In this document: piece after piece, positions 1 to 4,913 of the stretch
Layout: every line of letters starts with the position of its first letter
Numbering within the stretch: position 1 is the stretch's first letter
From: Treponema sp.
GTDB lineage: Bacteria > Spirochaetota > Spirochaetia > Treponematales > Treponemataceae
NCBI GenBank assembly: GCA_023231445.1
Contig: JALNVF010000155.1
Span: 1-6,742 of the forward strand
Direction of reading: 5' to 3'
DNA: 6,742 nt
The notes under the pieces: model-generated
The model's database searches: none
The model's input: the letters and a program-made list of their open reading frames with translations, nothing else
Told to the model about the DNA's origin: nothing
Program-made: the position numbers and the translations under genes

Positions 1-105
1 ACTTTCCGCATTGGGAAACGCTCCCGAACGGATTTCGTCGTCTATCCGGTGAATACGGTACAATGCAACTTTTTCATCCTGTTCTGTTTTGTTTTTCGCT
101 GGCAT
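1..105 (-). CDS. WYL-family transcriptional regulator, N-terminal fragment
   Basis: This is the first 35 codons of a minus-strand gene that continues past base 1. The fragment reads MPAKNKTEQDEKVALYRIHR and then IDDEIRSGAFPNAES. A basic, hydrophilic start followed by a pattern like KVAL-RI--ID-EI-SG-FPN resembles the opening of the helix-turn-helix part of WYL-domain (YafY-like) regulators, where a short 'recognise and count' helix precedes the winged helix. I chose the ATG at 105 because GGAGGG (116-121) lies 10 bases upstream of it; the earlier in-frame ATG at 123 overlaps that ribosome site. Such proteins bind DNA and sense a ligand through the WYL domain, but neither the WYL domain nor the full helix-turn-helix is visible here, so the family call rests on a short match. 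It diverges from the transpeptidase gene and could control it, itself, or both. Confidence 0.62.
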   Translation of the reverse strand, partial: MPAKNKTEQDEKVALYRIHRIDDEIRSGAFPNAES

Positions 106-140
106 AAGAACTTTTCCCTCCATGCTGATTGTATCAGTAT

Positions 141-168
141 ATCATACTACACTGCCATATACTGTCAT
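141..168 (-). promoter_or_regulatory. Candidate promoter for the WYL-type regulator gene
   Basis: Read on the minus strand, ATGACA (163-168; five of six bases match TTGACA) is followed after 16 bases by TATGAT (141-146; five of six match TATAAT). Transcription would start near 134 and give a leader of about 30 bases before the ATG at 105. The boxes and spacing fit a housekeeping sigma-70 promoter. The -35 box lies inside one arm of an inverted repeat (162-186). No expression evidence is available. Confidence 0.5.
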
Positions 169-186
169 AGTAAGTTTATATGACAG
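162..186. repeat. Inverted repeat, candidate operator
   Basis: CTGTCATA (162-169) and TATGACAG (179-186) are exact reverse complements with nine bases between them, so their centres are about 17 bases apart. That layout suits a dimeric DNA-binding protein better than an RNA hairpin, since the arms are AT-rich and no T-run follows. One arm contains the -35 box of the regulator promoter, so binding here could repress that gene. The adjacent regulator is the natural candidate ligand, but this is inference. A second small inverted repeat, AGTAT-ATC-ATACT (136-148), covers the -10 box of the same promoter. Confidence 0.45.
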
Positions 187-204
187 ATGGGGATGGACAT
201 ACAA

Positions 205-234
205 CTGCGGTAAATATGCCGCAGCTTTCTGTTT
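205..234 (+). terminator. Hairpin with weak terminator character
   Basis: CTGCGG (205-210) pairs exactly with CCGCAG (219-224). The stem can extend inward by a T-G wobble and an A-T pair, leaving a four-base loop. The downstream stretch CTTTCTGTTT (225-234) is T-rich but broken, so it would be a poor intrinsic terminator on the plus strand and none at all on the minus strand. It sits just before the proposed transpeptidase promoter, so it may insulate that gene from upstream transcription, or it may be a protein site. Its role is not settled by the sequence. Confidence 0.35.
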
Positions 235-260
235 ACATAATCACGGATATTCTTTACAGT
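232..260 (+). promoter_or_regulatory. Candidate promoter for the L,D-transpeptidase gene
   Basis: TTTACA (232-237; five of six match TTGACA) is followed after 17 bases by TACAGT (255-260; four of six match TATAAT). A start near 267 would leave a short leader containing AGAGG (273-277), five bases before the ATG at 283. The -35 box and spacing are good and the -10 box is mediocre, so this is a moderate prediction. Confidence 0.4.
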
Positions 261-282
261 TATTCCTCATACAGAGGTTATA

Positions 283-1428
283 ATGAAAAAATATTTTCTC
301 TCCGGCGTAATTGTTTCTCTCATACTGGCTGCAGTACCTCTTTCCGCCCAGCCTTCAGGGGGAAAGATGACAGTCGTCGTTTCAATACATGCACAGCGGA
401 CATATGTTTATCAGAACTCCATCCTTATACGGACGATGATTTGTTCCACCGGCATTCCCGACGGCGACAATGATACGCCGAAGGGCGACTACATCATAAA
501 CAGCAGCGGCACAAAACGGGGAGAATGGTTCTTCTCGAAAATGTACCGGGAGGGAGCTGAATACTGGGTGGGATTTATAGGCGGCGTCTACCTTTTTCAC
601 TCCGTTCCGATGGACGAAAACAGAAATATCATCAAGGCGGAAGCTGCGAAACTCGGGCAGGCGGCGTCCCACGGATGTATACGACTGTCCGTTGAAGATG
701 CACACTGGTTCTACCGGACTGTCCCGGACGGTTCCCGTCTGCATATCGTCGGAGATTTCACCCCGGAACAGAATCTCGCCGACTGCAGGAATTATCAGGG
801 ACTTCCGATTCCTAAAAAAGATATGTTCGTGTGGCTTTCTGCAAACGGAAAGGATTACAAACAGAAATACCTTTTAAGCTGCGAAGCAGCTCTTATACGA
901 ACAGCAGCTGCATTGAACGGTATCACCGGTGTTACGGAAGATACGATACTTGCAGACCTTCCGAAGAACGGCACTGATCCGGAAAAATATTTTGTCTGCG
1001 ACAGTATAAACAGCGGACGGAAAAACAAAGACGGTTCAATTCACTGGAATAATTACGGAACACACCCGCCTGTCGTGGTACAGGAGCTTGACCGGCTGAT
1101 CAGAAGGAGCGGTACCTCAGGATCAGTTTCCGTAACCGAAGAAAAACTCACCGACAGTCAGCTCTCTGATCTTATTGCATCGCAGAAAACATTCCGGGGT
1201 GCTATTGTGTGGGTTGTCGGCCACCCTGAACGGTGGGGATCAAATCCTGCAGTAAACGAGCGCGGCATGGTAGCCGGCGAACACGTACGGTTCGTGCTGC
1301 CGGTAAAAGATGCAGAAGGAAACTTCCTCGTTTACGATCCGGAAAACGGACGGGTTTCGTCGTCAAAAACAGCGGGCGCTTCGCGGAATCTGTTTAAGTA
1401 CCGTACCGTCTGCATCAGCACGAAATAA
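283..1428 (+). CDS. Secreted L,D-transpeptidase (YkuD) fused to a C39-like papain-fold domain
   Basis: The product has 381 residues. Residues 1-22 form a Sec signal peptide: MKK, a hydrophobic core and a likely signal-peptidase cut after PLSA, so the protein acts outside the inner membrane. Residues about 28-156 match a YkuD domain, with His106 and the SHGCIRL motif (129-135) carrying the catalytic Cys132. The family normally cross-links peptidoglycan stem peptides or attaches proteins to them, through a cysteine acyl-enzyme. Residues about 180-375 resemble the C39-like peptidase family: Gln194 lies six residues before Cys200 in LSCEAA, as in papain-type oxyanion-hole pairs, and His334 (GEHVRFV) and Asp352 (VYDPENG) fit the remaining catalytic residues. 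So two cysteine active sites appear in one chain. The start has AGAGG five bases upstream. The YkuD call is firm; the second domain is assigned by motif and could be a non-catalytic binding module. The substrate is unknown. Confidence 0.88.
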   Translation: MKKYFLSGVIVSLILAAVPLSAQPSGGKMTVVVSIHAQRTYVYQNSILIRTMICSTGIPDGDNDTPKGDYIINSSGTKRGEWFFSKMYREGAEYWVGFIGGVYLFHSVPMDENRNIIKAEAAKLGQAASHGCIRLSVEDAHWFYRTVPDGSRLHIVGDFTPEQNLADCRNYQGLPIPKKDMFVWLSANGKDYKQKYLLSCEAALIRTAAALNGITGVTEDTILADLPKNGTDPEKYFVCDSINSGRKNKDGSIHWNNYGTHPPVVVQELDRLIRRSGTSGSVSVTEEKLTDSQLSDLIASQKTFRGAIVWVVGHPERWGSNPAVNERGMVAGEHVRFVLPVKDAEGNFLVYDPENGRVSSSKTAGASRNLFKYRTVCISTK

Positions 1429-1429
1429 A

Positions 1430-1702
1430 CTATTTGCCCTGCAGTTCTTCCTCGCGCCACGTTCTGCACTGTGCAAGCTTTACCGACGGATCAAAACCTT
1501 CCGCCTTTCCCATATTCGACAGCATGCTGCAGAGAAAGTCGGGACACTGGCCGCAGTGGTCAAGCTTCCTGCCCGTACAGCAGGAACGTACTTTACATTC
1601 GCCGCCCCAGAACGTCTTCTCCATCACAAGACATCCGGTACAGATCCCGTCTGCCTTCCTGCCGCACACACTGCAGCGCACTCCGCATCGTGATTCAAAC
1701 AT
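1430..1702 (-). CDS. Small cysteine-rich protein, DUF3795-type
   Basis: The product has 90 residues, 12 of them cysteine (6, 10, 13, 21, 24, 36, 41, 42, 50, 53, 58 and 79). The early C-x3-C-x2-C and C-x2-C groups and the later SCC, HCGQCPDF and LC pieces match the DUF3795 family, small cytoplasmic proteins presumed to bind metal or an iron-sulfur cluster; their function is unknown. There is no signal peptide or membrane segment. I start it at the ATG at 1702 because AAGGAG (1710-1715) stands seven bases upstream; the in-frame ATG at 1708 is only one base from that site. It begins 33 bases after the sigma factor stop and is probably co-transcribed with it, which suggests, without proving, a metal- or redox-linked partner role. 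Its stop codon is one base from the transpeptidase stop on the other strand. Confidence 0.8.
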   Translation of the reverse strand: MFESRCGVRCSVCGRKADGICTGCLVMEKTFWGGECKVRSCCTGRKLDHCGQCPDFLCSMLSNMGKAEGFDPSVKLAQCRTWREEELQGK

Positions 1703-1709
1703 AGACATA

Positions 1710-1715
1710 CTCCTT
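1710..1715 (-). promoter_or_regulatory. Ribosome binding site that fixes the DUF3795 start
   Basis: AAGGAG on the minus strand lies seven bases before the ATG at 1702 and only one base before the ATG at 1708. The spacing favours the downstream ATG and shortens the protein from 92 to 90 residues. It also shows that this gene has its own translation signal within the sigma transcript. Confidence 0.7.
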
Positions 1716-1735
1716 GTAAAATCAAACCGTTTCTT

Positions 1736-2545
1736 CTACAAAGAAGATGCAGTCTGACCGGGTAAAGATACGGCCTGTATGACTTTTTTAAACCAGCTTT
1801 CTCCGGGTTCTTTATCCGGCATGTGTGCATACAGCCAGGTAATTTTTTCCCGCACAGCAGGATTAAAATGATATCCCTTTTTATGCCAGTCAAGCGTTTC
1901 CGACGGAACGGTCTGAGCTGCATGCTTCCGCATCTCCTCCTGATTCTTATATTTCTTCTGCCAGAATTCCTGCCATGCACGGCAGCTGCACGGATTTGAT
2001 GCGGAAATAACCGAACAGTGGTCCGAAAAGAACGCGTCAAGATTCATCCGCGCACGGAACAGCTGCGCCTTGACAGCCCCTTCCGTAGTATCAAGAAGCT
2101 GTGCCGTTTCCGCAGCAGTCAGACCGAACATATCGACAAGGGAAAAAGCAGTGCGCTGTTCAAGCGTAAGCCTGCGGACCATCGCATAAAAACAGCCGTT
2201 CTGCATTTCCCGTATTGATTCGTCCACAAGAACTTCTTCCTCCGGCGCCGGTACGTAGTTTTCAGCAGCCAGAAAGTCATTATCGTCTTCCGTAAGCTGA
2301 TCTTCACCGGAAAGCTGCAGATTTTTTTCCTCTGCTTTCCGGTGTTTCATAAGAAAACAGTTCAGACAGATACGGCGCAGCCAGCCCTTTACCGCTTTTT
2401 CATCCCGGAGGGTATCTTTGTTTTTCCATGCAAGAATGAATGTCTCCTGCGAAATGTCATCGGCTTCATCCGGAGAGCATGAAAGTTTCCACGCATAAGA
2501 ATAGACATACGTTCCGTATTCTTTCATAAGATTTTCAATCGTCAT
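1736..2545 (-). CDS. ECF-type RNA polymerase sigma factor with cysteine-bearing C-terminal extension
   Basis: From the ATG at 2545 the product has 269 residues. Residues about 5-72 are sigma region 2, with the DEADDISQETFILAWKN helix typical of promoter melting and core binding. Residues about 127-172 are region 4, with LTAAETAQLLDTTEGAVKAQ as the -35-binding helix-turn-helix. The acidic linker (about 73-112) is longer than in minimal ECF factors. After region 4 comes HCSVISASNPCSCRAW (176-191), a Cys-x8-Cys-x-Cys group that recurs in one ECF class, then about 80 residues I cannot assign. No anti-sigma factor with a membrane segment is adjacent, so control may lie in the C-terminal extension or in the DUF3795 partner downstream. 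No clear Shine-Dalgarno sequence precedes the ATG at 2545 or a TTG at 2581, and residues encoded by 2546-2581 do not resemble the family. Its regulon is unknown. Confidence 0.85.
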   Translation of the reverse strand: MTIENLMKEYGTYVYSYAWKLSCSPDEADDISQETFILAWKNKDTLRDEKAVKGWLRRICLNCFLMKHRKAEEKNLQLSGEDQLTEDDNDFLAAENYVPAPEEEVLVDESIREMQNGCFYAMVRRLTLEQRTAFSLVDMFGLTAAETAQLLDTTEGAVKAQLFRARMNLDAFFSDHCSVISASNPCSCRAWQEFWQKKYKNQEEMRKHAAQTVPSETLDWHKKGYHFNPAVREKITWLYAHMPDKEPGESWFKKVIQAVSLPGQTASSL

Positions 2546-2552
2546 GAAATTT

Positions 2553-2595
2553 ACTATACACAGAAAACAGTATGGGGACAACTCAATAAAAAAAA
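2553..2595 (-). promoter_or_regulatory. Candidate sigma-gene promoter with upstream A/T tract
   Basis: On the minus strand TTGTCC (2576-2581; four of six match) and TATAGT (2553-2558; five of six match) are separated by exactly 17 bases. A run of eight A:T pairs (2588-2595) begins seven bases upstream of the -35 box, as in UP elements that contact the polymerase alpha subunit. The -10 box ends seven bases before the sigma gene ATG, so the start site would fall at or next to the initiation codon. Confidence 0.5.
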
Positions 2596-2601
2596 TGTTT
2601 T

Positions 2602-2631
2602 CCGGTGTAAACTGGTGTATACTGGATAAAG
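2602..2631. repeat. Three tandem near-identical decamers, candidate regulator site
   Basis: CCGGTGTAAA (2602-2611), CTGGTGTATA (2612-2621) and CTGGATAAAG (2622-2631) lie head to tail without a gap. The first two share eight of ten bases; the third is weaker. The ten-base period places each unit on the same face of the helix. Measured from the proposed sigma start, they span about -56 to -86, a position where activators often bind. The middle and third units also contain a TATACT box (2618-2623), which could be a plus-strand -10 element, though I see no good -35 partner. Confidence 0.4.
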
Positions 2632-2664
2632 CTATACCATGGCAGTAAAATCAGCAAGTTCCGT

Positions 2665-2675
2665 ACACGACGTGT
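2665..2675. repeat. 11-base palindrome
   Basis: ACACG (2665-2669) and CGTGT (2671-2675) are exact reverse complements around a single central A. A one-base loop cannot form in RNA, so if it has a role it is as a double-stranded protein site between the sigma and aldolase genes. It is short enough to arise by chance. Confidence 0.25.
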
Positions 2676-2718
2676 CATGTATTTTCTGATTTCATCATCC
2701 CGTCTGCACTACTTTTGG

Positions 2719-2774
2719 AAACAACATATCCCGGAGCTCTATACCGGAATTGTTGTTTGGATACAATTTTTTTT
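2719..2774 (+). promoter_or_regulatory. Long imperfect hairpin and T8 run in the aldolase leader
   Basis: AAACAACA (2719-2726) is the exact reverse complement of TGTTGTTT (2751-2758), and inside it CCGG (2731-2734) pairs with CCGG (2744-2747). With one bulged base and one mismatch the stem reaches about 14 base pairs around a nine-base loop. Eight bases later comes a run of eight T (2767-2774). A classical intrinsic terminator has the T-run directly against the stem, so this is not a clear terminator. It could be an attenuator, an mRNA-stabilising leader or a DNA operator. The aldolase ribosome site begins 15 bases after the T-run. I see no confident promoter for the aldolase gene. Confidence 0.45.
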
Positions 2775-2788
2775 AGTATGTTTTATAT

Positions 2789-2795
2789 AAGGAGG
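2789..2795 (+). promoter_or_regulatory. Strong ribosome binding site that fixes the aldolase start
   Basis: AAGGAGG is a near-perfect anti-Shine-Dalgarno match nine bases before the ATG at 2805. The same frame is open back to a TTG at 2715, but those 30 codons run through this site and the leader hairpin, and the ATG start gives the usual family length. Confidence 0.85.
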
Positions 2796-2804
2796 AAATC
2801 CAGT

Positions 2805-3692
2805 ATGAACGAAAAACAGTTGTTTATAATGCACTCCGCGCAGGGATTTATTGCTGCTCTTGACCAGAGCGGCGGCAGCACACCAAAAGCACTCGCTGCT
2901 TACGGCATCAACCCGGATTCCTATTCGTCGGAAGAAGAGATGTTCTCCCTTGTCCACGAAATGCGGACGCGGATGATAAAAAATCCAGCGTTTACAAATA
3001 AACATATTCTTGGAGCCATTCTTTTTGAACGGACAATGGACAGTAAAATAGACGGAGTCTATACGGCAGATTTTCTGTGGGAAAATAAGGGCATCGTTCC
3101 GTTCCTGAAAATCGACAACGGACTCGCTGAAGAAGCTGACGGTGTACAGCTTATGAAAGCTATGCCTGAGCTTGACAAACTGCTTTCCCGGGCGCTGAAC
3201 AGAAATATTTTCGGAACGAAAATGCGTTCCGTCATTAAAGAAGCAGATGAAAACGGTATCCGCCGTGTAATAGACCAGCAGTTTGAATATGCCGTAAAAA
3301 TTGCAGAACGTGGTCTGGTTCCGATAATCGAACCGGAAGTTGACATCAATTGTCCGGAAAAAACAAAAGCTGAGAAATTTATGCTCGAGGAAATAAACTC
3401 GCACATAAAGGATCTGGACGCCGGCACTAAAGTGATTTTCAAATTTACGATTCCTGATATTCCGGACCTTTATTCACTGCTTATGACTGATCCGCACGTT
3501 GTACGCGTTGTAGCCCTGTCAGGCGGCTATCCAAGGGATGTGGCTGATGAAAAACTTGCACGTAATCACGGACTTATAGCAAGTTTCTCCCGTGCCCTTT
3601 CTGAAGGACTCTCCATACATCAGACTGAAAAAGAATTTACCGAAACGCTGCAGCAGACGATAGGCACCGTATATGCAGCTTCCATTACATGA
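2805..3692 (+). CDS. fda: Class I fructose-bisphosphate aldolase
   Basis: The product has 295 residues, the usual length of the bacterial class I aldolase related to the staphylococcal Fda. It splits fructose 1,6-bisphosphate into dihydroxyacetone phosphate and glyceraldehyde 3-phosphate in glycolysis and runs in reverse in gluconeogenesis, in the cytoplasm and without a metal. Key family residues are visible: Asp20 in ALDQSGGSTPKAL (19-31), Lys102 in FLKIDNG, Lys139 and Arg141 in GTKMRSVI, Glu176 in PIIEPEVD, the Schiff-base lysine Lys213 in VIFKFTIPD, and the phosphate-binding LSGGYPRD (238-245). All are present, so the enzyme should be active. It is transcribed away from the sigma gene and lies upstream of, and in the same direction as, the glycine cleavage operon, separated by 120 bases that include a promoter and a terminator. 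Its own leader contains a long hairpin. The symbol follows common usage for this class; fbaB-type names are also used. Confidence 0.95.
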   Translation: MNEKQLFIMHSAQGFIAALDQSGGSTPKALAAYGINPDSYSSEEEMFSLVHEMRTRMIKNPAFTNKHILGAILFERTMDSKIDGVYTADFLWENKGIVPFLKIDNGLAEEADGVQLMKAMPELDKLLSRALNRNIFGTKMRSVIKEADENGIRRVIDQQFEYAVKIAERGLVPIIEPEVDINCPEKTKAEKFMLEEINSHIKDLDAGTKVIFKFTIPDIPDLYSLLMTDPHVVRVVALSGGYPRDVADEKLARNHGLIASFSRALSEGLSIHQTEKEFTETLQQTIGTVYAASIT

Positions 3693-3709
3693 AGCAGGTC
3701 GTCGGTCTC

Positions 3710-3737
3710 TTGACAGAACGGGAATTTTGCTTATAAA
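3710..3737 (+). promoter_or_regulatory. Near-consensus sigma-70 promoter before gcvT
   Basis: TTGACA (3710-3715, perfect) is followed after 16 bases by TATAAA (3732-3737, five of six). The start would fall near 3744, which leaves a leader of about 70 bases before gcvT. It is the best promoter match in the window and begins 17 bases after the aldolase stop codon. A strong terminator lies about 20 bases downstream of the start site. Confidence 0.7.
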
Positions 3738-3748
3738 CTAGTATAGTT
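3736..3748. repeat. Short inverted repeat over the gcv start site
   Basis: AACTA (3736-3740) and TAGTT (3744-3748) are exact reverse complements around GTA. The repeat covers the end of the -10 box and the expected transcription start, where a bound repressor would block initiation. The arms are only five bases, so chance is a real alternative. Confidence 0.3.
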
Positions 3749-3763
3749 GTATTTCAAAGATGA

Positions 3764-3794
3764 GGCATACAGACAGGATCTGTATGCCTTTTTT
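3764..3794 (+). terminator. Strong intrinsic terminator between aldolase and gcvT
   Basis: GGCATACAGA (3764-3773) and TCTGTATGCC (3779-3788) form a perfect ten-base stem with the loop CAGGA. Six T (3789-3794) follow at once, then ATTT. On the minus strand no T-run follows, so it acts on plus-strand transcripts only. It should end the aldolase message, but it also lies inside the leader of the transcript expected from the promoter at 3710-3737, where it would act as an attenuator. Confidence 0.9.
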
Positions 3795-3800
3795 ATTTCC

Positions 3801-3806
3801 GGGAGG
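3801..3806 (+). promoter_or_regulatory. Ribosome binding site that fixes the gcvT GTG start
   Basis: GGGAGG lies six bases before the GTG at 3813. It begins six bases after the terminator T-run, so termination would remove the ribosome site from the message. The frame is open upstream to a TTG at 3747, but that extension would be translated through the terminator stem. Confidence 0.8.
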
Positions 3807-3812
3807 TTATCC

Positions 3813-4895
3813 GTGGATAAAAAAACAGCTCTTTACGATACTCATGTAAAATACGGCGGGCGTATGGTTCCATTTGCAGGCTGGCTGCTGCCGGTGCAGT
3901 ATGAAACAGGCGTCATTGCCGAACATATGGCAGTAAGGACAAAATGCGGGCTTTTCGACGTTTCACATATGGGTGAGATTCTCTGCGAAGGTAACAGCTC
4001 GCTTGAAAACCTGAACTGGCTTCTGACAAACGATTTCACGAATATGTACGAAGGACGTGCGCGGTACAGTCCGATGTGCAGCGAAGAGGGAGGCGTCGTC
4101 GACGACCTGCTTGTATATAAAATGGAAGAAAACAGATATTTCATCGTTGTAAACGCCGCAAATAAAGACAAAGACTTTGCGTGGATGAAAGCGCATGAAA
4201 AACCTGGTACGGTTTTTACTGACGTTTCCGATAATTTTGCCCAGCTTGCACTTCAGGGACCCCGTGCCCGCGAAATACTTTCGAGGCTTACCGGTATGCA
4301 GTCGATTCCTCAGAAATATTATACATGTATAAAAACAGGAGTTGTTGCAGGAATTCCGTGCATTGTGTCAAAAACGGGGTATACTGGAGAAGACGGGTAC
4401 GAGCTGTATACGGATCCTTCAAAAGCTGCGGAACTGTGGGAAGCGCTCATGGATGCAGGAAAGAACGACGGGCTCGTCCCGTGCGGTCTGGGTGCACGCG
4501 ATACGCTCAGGCTTGAAGCTGCAATGCCGCTGTACGGCCACGAAATGGACGACACGGTAACCCCGCTCGAAGCAGGCCTTGATTTTGCGGTTAAAATGGA
4601 AAAACCGGATTTTATCGGAAAGGAAGCGCTTGTCAGGAAGGGACCGCCCGAAAGAACGCGGATCGGTCTTGTGGCCTACGGACGCGGGATTATGAGGGAA
4701 AGGGAACGTGTGTATGCCGGAAACGACGAAGCCGGATGGACAACGTCCGGAACATATGCTCCGTATCTTAAAAAAGCTGTTGCAATGGCACTTGTAAAAA
4801 AAAGCAGCCTGCAGGCGGCTGAGTTTACGGTAGACGTACGAGGAACACGCATTCCGGCCCACAGTGTGCCGCTGCCGTTCTATAAACACGCATAA
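3813..4895 (+). CDS. gcvT: Glycine cleavage system T protein (aminomethyltransferase)
   Basis: The product has 360 residues, standard for the family. It transfers the methylene group from the aminomethyl-lipoyl arm of GcvH to tetrahydrofolate and releases ammonia. The N-terminus (KKTALYDTHVKYGGRMVPFA, 3-22) and FDVSHMGE (48-55) are typical. VVDDLLVY (95-102) holds the catalytic aspartate region (Asp97/Asp98), and NAANKDKD (114-121), TGYTGEDGYEL (188-198) and GARDTLRLEAAMPLYGHEMD (227-246) line the folate pocket. The C-terminal barrel is marked by TSGTYAPYLKKAVAMALV (311-328), where the usual S-P-x-L reads A-P-Y-L, a mild variation. It starts with GTG, supported by GGGAGG six bases upstream and by the family N-terminus. 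gcvH follows after 18 bases, so they share a message. Expression may be controlled by the terminator in its leader. Confidence 0.96.
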   Translation: MDKKTALYDTHVKYGGRMVPFAGWLLPVQYETGVIAEHMAVRTKCGLFDVSHMGEILCEGNSSLENLNWLLTNDFTNMYEGRARYSPMCSEEGGVVDDLLVYKMEENRYFIVVNAANKDKDFAWMKAHEKPGTVFTDVSDNFAQLALQGPRAREILSRLTGMQSIPQKYYTCIKTGVVAGIPCIVSKTGYTGEDGYELYTDPSKAAELWEALMDAGKNDGLVPCGLGARDTLRLEAAMPLYGHEMDDTVTPLEAGLDFAVKMEKPDFIGKEALVRKGPPERTRIGLVAYGRGIMRERERVYAGNDEAGWTTSGTYAPYLKKAVAMALVKKSSLQAAEFTVDVRGTRIPAHSVPLPFYKHA

Positions 4896-4913
4896 AATTC
4901 TCCGGAGGAAAAA

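Noticed and set aside
180..473. 97-codon plus-strand open frame overlapping the transpeptidase start
   Set aside because: It lacks a ribosome site, crosses the hairpin at 205-224 and overlaps the signal-peptide coding region in another frame.
1624..2040. 138-codon minus-strand open frame overlapping the sigma and DUF3795 genes
   Set aside because: It is a same-strand alternative frame that is rich in Arg and Cys without a motif, while the other frame encodes a full sigma C-terminus and DUF3795 protein.
2546..2581. 12-residue N-terminal extension of the sigma factor from a TTG
   Set aside because: These bases carry the candidate promoter, have no ribosome site before the TTG, and encode residues (SPYCFLCIVNF) unlike the start of sigma region 2.
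2715..2804. 30-residue N-terminal extension of the aldolase from a TTG
   Set aside because: It runs through the leader hairpin and the AAGGAGG site. The ATG at 2805 gives the expected 295 residues.
2739..3404. 221-codon open frame on the minus strand inside the aldolase gene
   Set aside because: It is antisense to an intact aldolase, rich in Phe, Cys and His as expected for a shadow frame, and has no sensible start or neighbour.
3693..3812. Glycine riboswitch ahead of gcvT
   Set aside because: The whole spacer is 120 bases, much of it occupied by the promoter and terminator, and only about 20 bases lie between the likely start and the terminator stem. I see no tandem-aptamer pattern.
3747..3812. 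22-residue N-terminal extension of GcvT from a TTG
   Set aside because: The extension would be translated through the terminator stem and T-run. GTG at 3813 has a good ribosome site and the family N-terminus begins there.
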